31,422 bases of DNA from positions 1-31,422 of IMG/VR virus record IMGVR_UViG_3300005918_000081. One strand, written 5' to 3'. The translations under genes were made by a program, and so were the position numbers. The stretch comes from a virus. Positions 8,260 to 15,135 of this stretch are shown here, in pieces. Within the stretch, counting starts at the first letter, position 1. Each line of letters starts with the position of its first letter. A model generated the notes under the pieces. That model searched no databases and had not been told where the DNA came from. It was given only the letters and a program-made list of their open reading frames with translations.

Positions 8260-8786
8260 AACTTTATAGCCTTGGCTATAATACCATAATATGTCACAGC
8301 GTTTCCATACAACTTAGACGATAGGTAATATCTTCCTGCAAGAGCTTCTGTTTTCTCTATAAATTGCTCATGTTGTATATTCGCATACGGAGCATTAAAC
8401 ACCACTGCTGCTTGATGAGTAAGTGGCATGATAGGTTCGCCTCCATATACTTTCGGCTGGTATTTACCAGTAGCAAACTCACCATAATGCTGAGAAGAGC
8501 GTGTTTTTTTACGATCAACAAATACGGCACCAGAAGCTCTAAGCTCACCAGCTTTACGATCAGATGCAGTATATGAGTCGCCATGGCTTCCGGGCGTCCA
8601 TTTACCGCCATATCCGGGTCTTTTAATAGGTACTGTGTCTTGTTGCACAACAGCATCGATCATGAGCCTGTTGCCTGCCGCACCCAATCCTGCCATTATT
8701 TTTGCAGGCATTATCACGGTGTTAAGCAGATTAAGCCTTCTCATCGCTTTCGTACAGTCTAAATACATGTGTCTGCTTTTAAGCAA
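8256..8786 (-). CDS. HK97 gp10-like / minor head-tail completion protein
   Basis: 176 residues. The C-terminal half has the familiar pattern GELRASGAVFVDRKKT, VVFNAPYANIQHEQF and a late GRYYLSSKL segment, as in gp10-like proteins that finish the tail end that joins the head. The N-terminus is helical and positively charged. The preferred start is TTG at 8786, since GAGG lies upstream and the start overlaps the preceding stop; the first ATG at 8768 has no SD. It is flanked by head closure and tail terminator genes, as expected for the neck module. Confidence 0.75.
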   Translation of the reverse strand: MLKSRHMYLDCTKAMRRLNLLNTVIMPAKIMAGLGAAGNRLMIDAVVQQDTVPIKRPGYGGKWTPGSHGDSYTASDRKAGELRASGAVFVDRKKTRSSQHYGEFATGKYQPKVYGGEPIMPLTHQAAVVFNAPYANIQHEQFIEKTEALAGRYYLSSKLYGNAVTYYGIIAKAIKL

Positions 8787-9114
8787 CGTAAACCTCAGTA
8801 CACCTTATGCTAAAATCTCTTGGGTTAGTTATTTTAATTATAGAGCGCGTTGAGCCACCAAATATAATTTTATCTTTATATGAAATAGTGTTTGATGCAC
8901 GAGTAGCAAAGCCGGATATAATAATAGTGCGAGGTCGTAGTCTTACTTTTGCCGTGCTTGTAATAATCTGACCTTGAGCATTCTCTATTCTGCGTTCGCC
9001 GTAATCAATAAAACCCTTTACAGATACGTCTTCAGGCGTAAGAGGTTCTTGCCATTTATCTGCACCTTTATCCATGCGGAGTGTTATGCTGTCTTTACAA
9101 TAAGAACCTATCAT
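8779..9114 (-). CDS. Head closure / head-tail stopper protein (putative)
   Basis: 111 residues from the ATG at 9114, which has AGAGGT upstream and forms an ATGA overlap with the small cysteine-rich gene before it; a GTG at 9168 in the same frame lacks an SD. MIGSYCKDSITLRMDKGAD at the start, the central VKGFIDYGERRIENAQGQ and the beta-rich end with a positively charged SGFATRASNTISYKDK match the small beta-barrel 'head closure' proteins that seal the portal after DNA packaging. It sits between the connector and the gp10-like gene. The family call is by pattern and context. Confidence 0.68.
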   Translation of the reverse strand: MIGSYCKDSITLRMDKGADKWQEPLTPEDVSVKGFIDYGERRIENAQGQIITSTAKVRLRPRTIIISGFATRASNTISYKDKIIFGGSTRSIIKITNPRDFSIRCTEVYVA

Positions 9115-9284
9115 GGACTGACCTCTATATCTACTATAAAACAAGCCATTCTGTTGCAACGAGAACACTCACAAGGAAACTTCATTGGTACTAGATAAAC
9201 TGCAATATGCTCGTGTCCGCAATGACTACATGCTACCTTATTCGTTCCGTAACGGTTGAGAGGGCTTTTAGTTAAATCAGGCAT
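9111..9284 (-). CDS. 57-aa cysteine-rich (zinc-ribbon-like) protein
   Basis: A short gene starting ATG at 9284 with AAGG six bases upstream; the start overlaps the previous stop (TAATG) and its own stop overlaps the next start (ATGA), so it is embedded in a translationally coupled chain. The product reads MPDLTKSPLNRYGTNK then VACSHCGHEHIAVY, with six cysteines: C19, C22, C38, C40, C43 and C48. The CSHC and CECSRC pairs suggest one Zn ribbon. I do not recognise a named family. Position among neck genes suggests a structural accessory or a small regulator made with the virion proteins. The coupled junctions make it a likely real gene despite its size. Confidence 0.72.
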   Translation of the reverse strand: MPDLTKSPLNRYGTNKVACSHCGHEHIAVYLVPMKFPCECSRCNRMACFIVDIEVSP

Positions 9285-9412
9285 TACTTACCTTGTCCGG
9301 GGCATTTTTCACCCCGCTGAATGCGTTTACCCGTGTTACCATATTGTGTTTTTTGGGCAGAGTCTTTGTAGGGCCCGGTTCCATCTCGCTTGCCTCTTCG
9401 TGTTGCGCTCAT
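9284..9412 (-). CDS. 42-aa basic Gly-rich phage protein
   Basis: The ATG at 9412 has a near-perfect SD (AAGGAG). The product starts MSATRRGKRDGTGPYKDSAQ and ends with GKRIQRGEKCPGQGK. Small proteins with 'DGTGPY...GKR...GEKCP' recur near head genes of many phages, but I know no function for them. Its stop overlaps the next ATG as TAATG. It is highly basic and probably disordered, so nucleic-acid or capsid contact is possible (inference). Confidence 0.68.
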   Translation of the reverse strand: MSATRRGKRDGTGPYKDSAQKTQYGNTGKRIQRGEKCPGQGK

Positions 9413-9422
9413 CGTATTCTCC

Positions 9423-9512
9423 TTATTTGCTTTCTGCTGTTAGACTAGTTGTGTTGAGAGCAGTGGACTTGATGGCCGTACTGCCTGCTGCGTACTTGGG
9501 CTTGAGAAACAT
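9423..9512 (-). CDS. Possible 29-aa peptide (low confidence)
   Basis: ATG at 9512; the product (MFLKPKYAAGSTAIKSTALN and nine more residues) is Ala/Ser/Thr-rich, and the stop lies immediately before the SD of the 42-aa gene. The upstream GGA is a weak SD. It overlaps the 9445-9576 frame in a +1 relation. One possibility is that both are pieces of one gene of about 50 residues joined by a frameshift; nothing in the sequence settles this. Confidence 0.3.
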   Translation of the reverse strand: MFLKPKYAAGSTAIKSTALNTTSLTAESK

Positions 9513-9576
9513 CGTTTAATCCATCGAGCCCTTCATCCAACTCTGTCTGTGTTAATGCTGATTTTAAATTTATCAC
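9445..9576 (-). CDS. Possible 43-aa protein (low confidence)
   Basis: GTG at 9576 overlaps the TGA of the preceding gene (GTGA) and has GGAG about eight bases upstream, so it could be translationally coupled. The N-terminal half (MINLKSALTQTELDEGLDGL) looks like normal protein, while the C-terminal half, rich in Gln and His, does not. See the overlapping frame at 9423-9512. Confidence 0.35.
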   Translation of the reverse strand: MINLKSALTQTELDEGLDGLNDVSQAQVRSRQYGHQVHCSQHN

Positions 9577-9917
9577 GACACTACTCCAAGTGATGCCTGA
9601 ACTGTGTAACTTGCGATTGAATCCGGGTCTAATACAGCCACGGAAGATACCTGCACATAATTAGGCAAGTGACCGTCAAACGATAACATTAAATCACCAT
9701 CTTCAGTTACAGTATGTGTTGCGCCTGTAGCGCTCATATTTGACCATCCCACGGTATCATTGAAGCGACCTTCCAGAGTAAACACATAAGATTCCCCAGC
9801 CGCCATGTTTGCTGTATTGATTGTTAATAGCAAATCTCTACACGCTGGACAGTTAAGCGTATCTGTGTTAAGAGTTATTACGTCGCCTTTAGCGCTATAA
9901 TCTTTTGCATATAACAT
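9573..9917 (-). CDS. Unknown small structural protein of the neck region
   Basis: 114 residues, starting MLYAKDYSAKGDVITLNTDT at an ATG with an AAGGAG SD. It is beta-rich and acidic, with two cysteines (CPAC near residue 23) and stretches typical of immunoglobulin-like or capsid-fibre folds (ESYVFTLEGRFNDTVGW, THTVTEDGDLMLSFDG, then ASYTVQASLG). I do not recognise the family. Location between the head-tail connector and the neck genes suggests a minor virion protein or a decoration/fibre protein. No enzyme motif is visible. Confidence 0.6.
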   Translation of the reverse strand: MLYAKDYSAKGDVITLNTDTLNCPACRDLLLTINTANMAAGESYVFTLEGRFNDTVGWSNMSATGATHTVTEDGDLMLSFDGHLPNYVQVSSVAVLDPDSIASYTVQASLGVVS

Positions 9918-9931
9918 GATTGCTCCTTGTT

Positions 9932-10414
9932 TTAATAGTCATTGTTTGTATCGGTTAATCTATTGCCAAAGGCATCGTAATCGACGCTTTCTTCTGGATT
10001 ACGTGCTATATCTACAAAATAAGCTGGTTTCACGTTACTATAAGATGCCAACAATTTTTTCACAATAACAGGTGTTGGTAACTGAATATTGTCTTGATCT
10101 TTATATTTTTCTTTTACCACTCCAGCATACAACACATTCTGCACCTGTAGCCCCATGCGCAGATCAATATCGGGCTGTTGCTGTAATAGAAAGAATGCCT
10201 CTTCGCACTGAGCATCTTTCATGTTTTGGGTTGCTGTTGTTGGGAAGTCATATTCGCCGCTATTAAGCCATTTATATGCAGTAATCAGTGCGGGGATGTT
10301 GTCGTCAGCATCGTCAGTCCAATAATCGCTTGACCTGAGACGCGCGTCAAAAAAAGTATTTGCCTCTGCTTCTGTAACCCAACTATTTGTTCCGACTGTT
10401 ATAGTAGCAGCCAT
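9932..10414 (-). CDS. Head-tail connector (DnaT-like / adaptor family)
   Basis: 160 residues with strong SD (AAGGGG) before the ATG. The pattern NSWVTEAEANTFFDARLRSS, then ALITAYKWLNSGEYDF and DAQCEEAFFLLQ, matches the phage 'DnaT-like' head-tail connector family (typical 'Y-V-T-x-x-E-A-D-x-Y-F' start, then a helical bundle). These adaptors dock under the portal. It is the first virion gene after the cargo island and has its own candidate promoter immediately upstream. Confidence 0.75.
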   Translation of the reverse strand: MAATITVGTNSWVTEAEANTFFDARLRSSDYWTDDADDNIPALITAYKWLNSGEYDFPTTATQNMKDAQCEEAFFLLQQQPDIDLRMGLQVQNVLYAGVVKEKYKDQDNIQLPTPVIVKKLLASYSNVKPAYFVDIARNPEESVDYDAFGNRLTDTNNDY

Positions 10415-10439
10415 AGTATACCCCTTTTATCATATACAC

Positions 10440-10467
10440 AATATATGGTGTTTATTGCATTTGTAAA
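10440..10467 (-). promoter_or_regulatory. Candidate sigma-70-type promoter for the neck/tail module
   Basis: On the minus strand: TTTACA (10467-10462), 16-base spacer, TATATT (10445-10440). Five of six bases match each consensus hexamer. It lies across the 3' end of rmlA, about 26 bases before the connector ATG, so the transcript would carry just the leader with the AAGGGG SD. It would let the neck and tail genes be expressed independently of the cargo island. Confidence 0.5.
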
Positions 10468-11348
10468 GCATTTTTTTCATCTTTATATAGTTTTCGCAAA
10501 TATTCACCATAAGAACCACTGTTTATTTCTTCTGATAATAAGCGGAATTTGTCTAAATCAATATACCTCATTCTGTACGCAGTTTCCTCTGGACTGGCTA
10601 TAATAATGCCTTGACGCTCTTCTATTGCTTGAACAAAGTTGGATGCCTGCATAAGAGACTGACAAGTTCCTGCATCAAGCCACGCGATTCCACGCCCCAT
10701 AATATTAACAGATAATTTACCTTCAGTTATATATGCCAAATTAATATCTGTTATTTCCAGTTCGCCACGGGCTGATGGCTTTAAATTCTTTGCAAGCTCT
10801 ACAACATGATTGTCATAGAAATAAATCCCCGGTACCGCATAATTAGAACGTGGATATGGTGGTTTCTCTTCAATAGATATTACTTTATTCTCTTTATCAA
10901 ACTCTACCACGCCATAACGCTCTGGGTTTGTTACATAATATGCAAATATCGTTGCTCCTTCTTTGTTCAGATATGTTGCAGATTGCAACATCTTAGATAA
11001 TCCCTGACCATAACATATATTATCTCCGAGCATTAAACATACGCCATCTTCTCCGATAAACTCCTCTCCAAGAATAAAGGCATCTGCTAATCCACGAGGC
11101 TTTAATTGTATGCAATAATCAAAGTTTAATCCCCATTGCGATCCATCTCTCAATAACCTTCGCATTTGATCGATTGCGTTTGGTGTGCTTATAATAAGAA
11201 TATCCCTTATTCCGGCAAGCATCATCATGGAAAGAGGATAATAGATCATGGGCTTGTCGTATATGGGTAGTAACTGCTTGTTTACACTTCTTGTTATTGG
11301 ATATAATCGGGTATTATTCCCGCCGGCGAGTAGAATTCCTTTTGTCAT
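10452..11348 (-). CDS. rmlA: Glucose-1-phosphate thymidylyltransferase (RmlA)
   Basis: 298 residues from the ATG at 11348 (GGGAGG SD, ATGA overlap with the RmlD-like stop); normal family length is about 290. It forms dTDP-glucose from dTTP and glucose 1-phosphate, the entry step to dTDP-L-rhamnose and related deoxysugars. Signature blocks are clear: GILLAGGNNTRLYPIT (nucleotide-binding loop), KQLLPIYDKPMIYYPLS, LGDNICYG, NPERYGVVEFD, EEKPPYPRSNYAV and LKPSARGELEITDIN. All key motifs are intact, so the enzyme should be active. It is the last gene of the cargo island. A sampled row (10921) has 21 G+C of 60, close to the phage backbone, unlike its immediate upstream neighbours. In-window rmlB is only a remnant and rmlC is absent, so later steps need host or distant phage genes. 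Confidence 0.96.
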   Translation of the reverse strand: MTKGILLAGGNNTRLYPITRSVNKQLLPIYDKPMIYYPLSMMMLAGIRDILIISTPNAIDQMRRLLRDGSQWGLNFDYCIQLKPRGLADAFILGEEFIGEDGVCLMLGDNICYGQGLSKMLQSATYLNKEGATIFAYYVTNPERYGVVEFDKENKVISIEEKPPYPRSNYAVPGIYFYDNHVVELAKNLKPSARGELEITDINLAYITEGKLSVNIMGRGIAWLDAGTCQSLMQASNFVQAIEERQGIIIASPEETAYRMRYIDLDKFRLLSEEINSGSYGEYLRKLYKDEKNALQMQ

Positions 11349-12136
11349 TGCAATGCCTCCCAACATCTCTTTACTTCGGTCATTAGGCTCGGTGGTTGGT
11401 AAAACTGCTTCAGCTTATCAAGATTCATTATGTTATTCACCAGATACAACTGCTCTCTCTCATGCAACTCCTCTTCCGTAATCCCTATCCCCTTCAACCT
11501 GACCGTATTCGCCAGAGTCATGACCGTAGATATTCCATCACACGCAACATTGAACGCACCCGATTGTCTACGATTGAGCAGTGCCGCGATCGCTTCAACA
11601 AGCACACTTACGCTAATATAACTATTAAACGCGTTGAGGTAGTGAGTGAACTTAGGCAGCTTGCACAGCAAATTACCCTTATCCTCGAAGTCACCAAATA
11701 GCAACCGAGGTCTTAATACCAAATCCCCCTCATTAAGCCCTTTCTCCCCCACCCACTTCGTAATAGTATAATTACAATGGGCTGTCATGAAGTCATCCTC
11801 GGAGTACGGGTATGAACCGCTATCATACAAACATCCGGTGGATATATGCACGAACTTCTTGCCTTGAGCCTTACAGAACGCGCTGAGTAGATGAGGAATA
11901 TCACCGTTGACCCACAGCGCTTCACGGAAGTTCTCCTCTTTCTCACACCACCTTGTGTTTGCTTTAGCCATGCAGTTGATAACAACGTCATAGTTCATCA
12001 ACTTAGCCAACTGATGTGCCAACATCAAGCGTGTCGAGTTTGGTAAGAAGTAAAGCTTATCCTTTCCCCATACCTCATATCCCTTTTCCTCAAACTTCTT
12101 ACCCAGAAACCCTTTTCCCAATACTATTGTTTTCAT
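11345..12136 (-). CDS. RmlD-like NAD(P)-dependent sugar reductase/epimerase
   Basis: 263 residues from the ATG at 12136 (AAAGGG SD). An extended short-chain dehydrogenase: the dinucleotide loop is G7-K-G9-F-L-G12 at the start, an RmlD-like HISTGCLYD strand-turn follows at 97-105, and the catalytic Tyr-x-x-x-Lys is Y123-TIT-K127. The closest familiar role is dTDP-4-dehydrorhamnose reductase or a related nucleotide-sugar reductase; substrate cannot be read from the sequence. The alternative is an NAD-dependent epimerase. It is coupled to rmlA by ATGA overlap, supporting one dTDP-sugar pathway. Row 11461 has 31 G+C of 60, distinctly higher than rmlA. Confidence 0.82.
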   Translation of the reverse strand: MKTIVLGKGFLGKKFEEKGYEVWGKDKLYFLPNSTRLMLAHQLAKLMNYDVVINCMAKANTRWCEKEENFREALWVNGDIPHLLSAFCKAQGKKFVHISTGCLYDSGSYPYSEDDFMTAHCNYTITKWVGEKGLNEGDLVLRPRLLFGDFEDKGNLLCKLPKFTHYLNAFNSYISVSVLVEAIAALLNRRQSGAFNVACDGISTVMTLANTVRLKGIGITEEELHEREQLYLVNNIMNLDKLKQFYQPPSLMTEVKRCWEALQ

Positions 12137-12140
12137 TTCT

Positions 12141-12338
12141 TTACCCTTTCTCATATATACATTTTTGCCTGAAGACGTGTCTCTCTGGGCCCGGAAGACC
12201 CATAAGATTAGCAGTGTCTCCGGCATACGTTAACTTGTCAATATTTATTATTCTAACATCTTTATCAGCTTCAAGCATATAATGAATGAAATTTGAACCG
12301 ATGAATCCTGCGCCACCTGTTACAAGAATATTCTTCAT
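12141..12338 (-). pseudogene. rmlB: RmlB (dTDP-glucose 4,6-dehydratase) N-terminal remnant
   Basis: Only 65 residues remain, against about 340-360 in the family. The N-terminus is a perfect RmlB start: MKNILVTGGAGFIGSNFIHY, followed by INIDKLTYAGDTANL. After residue about 50 the sequence diverges (LPGPERHVFRQKCIYEKG) and stops. The catalytic Thr/Asp/Glu and YxxxK that lie further on are missing, so the product cannot be a dehydratase. The ATG at 12338 has AGGTG upstream. Either a deletion joined the N-terminus to the next gene, or the short piece is a retained Rossmann peptide. I favour decay by deletion. Confidence 0.85.
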
Positions 12339-12346
12339 TTCACACC

Positions 12347-12829
12347 TCAATCGTAAAATATTACACCGACTCTATAGAAATACCCTTTGGCCGGAACCTT
12401 AATCTCAATACCCTGTTTAGCCAAGGTAGCTATTACATTCAGTCCTGCCGCCTCAATAGGTATTAACGATTCATCCGGCTTTGGGCAAGGAAATGAGCAC
12501 TTTTTACATAGCTTACATGAACCTGCCCCAAAACCTATACTGAAGTAATGCCCTTTCTCAAATAACGCTTTTCTCTCGGAGAGAATCTTTCTATGTATAC
12601 TCAGGCTGCTCTTTTTTCCCTGTGTGAGATAATCGCCCGCCACGACAAACTTCTCAACATAGAGGATGCCGTGCTCGTATTGAGGCAACAACTGACTATA
12701 ATACCCAAAAGATTCAATGTGCGGTGGGCATGTTGCCTTCTTACCGTACCGCTCACATGACTTACACATCTCGACGACCTTGGGGTCAAATATCAAGTCC
12801 TCTTTGGGATTTATGCTCACTTCTCTCAT
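12347..12829 (-). CDS. DUF2284-type Fe-S (ferredoxin-like) protein
   Basis: 160 residues. Two metal-binding parts: C22-x2-C25 then C34 in CKSCERYGKKATCPPH, and a ferredoxin-type C105-x2-C108-x2-C111-x3-C115 run (CKLCKKCSFPCPKP). This is the layout of DUF2284 'predicted metal-binding' proteins, which are frequent in anaerobes. The function of the family is not known to me; an electron carrier for a nearby oxidoreductase or for the radical SAM enzyme is an inference. The start overlaps the SDR stop (ATGA), so it is co-translated with that reductase. It is unusual in a phage structural operon. Confidence 0.82.
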   Translation of the reverse strand: MREVSINPKEDLIFDPKVVEMCKSCERYGKKATCPPHIESFGYYSQLLPQYEHGILYVEKFVVAGDYLTQGKKSSLSIHRKILSERKALFEKGHYFSIGFGAGSCKLCKKCSFPCPKPDESLIPIEAAGLNVIATLAKQGIEIKVPAKGYFYRVGVIFYD

Positions 12830-13497
12830 AGCGCACCATCAACAAAAATTGAATCAACCACGGTATGCTCAGAAAGGGACAATAGGAATATAATTGTTTT
12901 CAATATATCCCGTTCCTGAACGAAATTAACATGGTCGAGTTTCCCCTTGTAGCGCTCGTGACTTGAGTCGGTATCAACCGCCGCGGGGTGTAATGATGTA
13001 GCCTTTATCCCGTATTGCCTATTCTCAACCCTCACAGAATCAGTCATAGATATTGCGGCACGTTTCATTGCTGAATAAGCACTTTTACCCGGTACAGCAG
13101 AAAGCCCACGGATAGACGATATGCTTATAATATGACCGCTTCTCTGTTTCCTCATTACCGGGATGACTTCTTGGCAGATAAACAGATACCCTTTAACCGT
13201 AACTCCATACAACTCATCAATAACATCTTCCTTTACATCCAACATATCATCATACAGTATTAAGCCAGCATTATAGATCATTACATCTATACGCCCGAAT
13301 TTTCGTATCGTAGCGTCGGTAAAGCGCACCACATCGTTGTGCTTTCTCAAATCGCATTTCATGGAGAGCAGATCATCCGTTTCTGATTCAGCAATTTTCC
13401 TGCTGCATGTACTTATTAGATAATCTGGGGATAAGGAGTCAACCAAGTATTTGCCAATTCCCCGCGAACCGCCCGTAATCAGAATAACCTTTTTCAT
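12826..13497 (-). CDS. Classical short-chain dehydrogenase/reductase
   Basis: 223 residues, slightly shorter than the usual 240-250. Cofactor loop TGGSRGIGK (8-16), N76-A-G motif, SISS at 125-128, and catalytic Y141-SAM-K145. An NAD(P)-dependent reductase of a small carbonyl substrate. Adjacent to a TagD-like cytidylyltransferase, an attractive role is reducing a sugar phosphate or keto-sugar to an alditol phosphate before cytidylyl activation (inference). Its start overlaps the preceding stop as ATGA, and its stop overlaps the DUF2284 start, so all three are translated together. Sampled row 13321 has 28 G+C of 60. Confidence 0.9.
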   Translation of the reverse strand: MKKVILITGGSRGIGKYLVDSLSPDYLISTCSRKIAESETDDLLSMKCDLRKHNDVVRFTDATIRKFGRIDVMIYNAGLILYDDMLDVKEDVIDELYGVTVKGYLFICQEVIPVMRKQRSGHIISISSIRGLSAVPGKSAYSAMKRAAISMTDSVRVENRQYGIKATSLHPAAVDTDSSHERYKGKLDHVNFVQERDILKTIIFLLSLSEHTVVDSIFVDGAL

Positions 13498-13910
13498 TTA
13501 ATCCCCCGGATGCCATCACATATACCTGTGGTTGAGATATGGGAATTTCTTGGTAAAAACCTAATAACTACTCCACAGTCTTTCAATTTATACTCCCATT
13601 CTGACCATTCCTTATCCCCATACCAATCATCTCCTATAAACACCACATCAAACTTCATCCTACACCATTCTTCCCATACATTGCGGGTATACGCTTCCAC
13701 TACCGCATCCACGCAACCCATCGCCCCTACTATTTCAACCCTTTGTTGGAGCGGTATATAAGGTTTACTCCCTTTATACTCCTCCACTAAGTCATCCGCC
13801 AGCACACCAACTATCAGCTTATCACAAAGTGCTTTAGCAGTTATCAGAGAACGTAAATGCCCTATATGGAACAAGTCAAATGTTCCGGGCTTGTATCCTA
13901 TACTATCCAA
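13494..13910 (-). CDS. TagD-like cytidylyltransferase (nucleotidyl transferase fold)
   Basis: 138 residues, close to glycerol-3-phosphate cytidylyltransferase (about 130). The nucleotide site is GTFDLFHIGH (9-18, HxGH at 15-18), there is a QQRVEIV helix at 55-61, and the C-terminal motif R121-NSHISTT aligns with RTEGISTT of TagD. It should transfer CMP from CTP to a phosphorylated alcohol such as glycerol-3-P, an alditol-P or phosphocholine-like group. LicD-type transferases flanking it would use such a CDP-activated group. The start is TTG at 13910 with GGGG seven bases upstream; no ATG is available in frame. Confidence 0.87.
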   Translation of the reverse strand: MDSIGYKPGTFDLFHIGHLRSLITAKALCDKLIVGVLADDLVEEYKGSKPYIPLQQRVEIVGAMGCVDAVVEAYTRNVWEEWCRMKFDVVFIGDDWYGDKEWSEWEYKLKDCGVVIRFLPRNSHISTTGICDGIRGIK

Positions 13911-13926
13911 AGTAATGCCCCATTTC

Positions 13927-14403
13927 TTACACGCCAGCTTTTCCAGCTTCGTCGGTCTTTATTCTCCAGTTGGTATAACAAGCCTTTAAATAGTCCTCAA
14001 CCGGGTGCGGAACAGCATACTCTTTACCTTTATACGTTACCGTATCAAATTTAGCATAATATTCGCCCGGTTTTCTAAAGAAGATGTCCAGCAGAATATT
14101 GTCTCTGTAAAAGTGAATGTTTTTGGTAGCCGCAAAGGCGTAACCTCTCTTAAAGCCAGAACCTACAAGTGCCTCTTCTAAGTCGGGGGTAAGCCAGTTC
14201 GTCTCGGTAATGGCGACCACATCCAAATCATTATCTCCGGGTATATGCCCTCCATCTCTAACGAATCCCAAGCATAAACCATACGCCAGACATGCAGGTA
14301 TCTTTAACTTCTTAGTAATCTGAATAAAGTCATCAAGAGCCTTCTCTGCGACCTCTGGTATTTCAGAAGGCTCTTTTATCCCATATAGGAATTCCTTTGC
14401 CAT
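13927..14403 (-). CDS. LicD-like phospho-group transferase (short form)
   Basis: 158 residues with a nucleotidyltransferase-like fold typical of LicD: LAYGLCLGFVRDGGHIPGDN followed by D59-L-D61, so the metal-binding acids are D57, D59 and D61. LicD-family enzymes transfer phosphocholine or alditol phosphate from CDP carriers to glycans. ATG at 14403 with AAGGGG SD. Located 16 nt from the cytidylyltransferase. It is shorter than classical LicD (about 260), so it may be a minimal domain or have a different acceptor. A second LicD-like gene lies at 16690. Confidence 0.82.
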   Translation of the reverse strand: MAKEFLYGIKEPSEIPEVAEKALDDFIQITKKLKIPACLAYGLCLGFVRDGGHIPGDNDLDVVAITETNWLTPDLEEALVGSGFKRGYAFAATKNIHFYRDNILLDIFFRKPGEYYAKFDTVTYKGKEYAVPHPVEDYLKACYTNWRIKTDEAGKAGV

Positions 14404-14406
14404 TTC

Positions 14407-15135
14407 TTACCCCTTTTTAATTTTACTCCAACTAACTATTTTTTTAGACGCATTTTTCATATAATATTCTTGGTCAGCGGTTAGATTGTTTGGATCGACA
14501 TACCAATCTAAATGTCGTGCCGCAAACGGTTCTTTTACTCTAATCCCGGGTTGCAATCGTGACCATTGTGTGCCTGATCTACGCATCCCAAATGTTGTGT
14601 CTATCGGAGCATGTATATAATCAATGCGAAAATATTCTGATGCACTATTTTCATATCCAACGCAACAATTCTTTTGTGAATGAAAATGCCTATGATGCCC
14701 AAGACAACCGCTAAGAATATGTTGCTTTAACGGGTAATAATCCGGGATATCGTTTATTCTTAGCATTGGCCCCACAACTTTTATAGCAGGAAACCTTTTT
14801 AATAAATAGCTATAAACATCCAACGCATAACTTCTAACATTATCCAACGCTATGTCTGCATCGGTTACAACATAATTGCTTTTTTCGTGACTTTTGAAAT
14901 AATCCTGAATGCTTGTGTTTGCGTTATTTAGATGATTGGGATGGGTTATTGCCGACTTCCAATATACTTTTGTTCCATTCGCCTCTAATTGCTTTAGATG
15001 TTCAACGGTTGGCTTGTATGTTGAATTGAAATCTATTATTACTATCTCATAAGGAGTGTCTAATATTTTATAAGACTCAATGCTCTCCTTTAAAGATACC
15101 AACCTATCGCAAGTTAGAATAAATATAGGGATCAA
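14407..15135 (-). CDS. GT-A (family 2-like) glycosyltransferase
   Basis: 242 residues. N-terminus MIPIFILTCDRLVSLKESIE is the nucleotide-sugar-binding start of GT-A glycosyltransferases; the metal-binding DxD is D92-A-D94 (VVTDADIAL). Later GHHRHFHSQKNCCVGYE and a GTQWSRLQPG region are variable acceptor parts. The start is TTG at 15135, overlapping the radical SAM stop (TTGA), with AGGGG upstream; the N-terminal sequence supports this codon. It is AT-rich (row 14881 has 20 G+C of 60), unlike both flanking genes, a sign of separate origin. Donor and acceptor sugars are unknown. Confidence 0.83.
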   Translation of the reverse strand: MIPIFILTCDRLVSLKESIESYKILDTPYEIVIIDFNSTYKPTVEHLKQLEANGTKVYWKSAITHPNHLNNANTSIQDYFKSHEKSNYVVTDADIALDNVRSYALDVYSYLLKRFPAIKVVGPMLRINDIPDYYPLKQHILSGCLGHHRHFHSQKNCCVGYENSASEYFRIDYIHAPIDTTFGMRRSGTQWSRLQPGIRVKEPFAARHLDWYVDPNNLTADQEYYMKNASKKIVSWSKIKKG

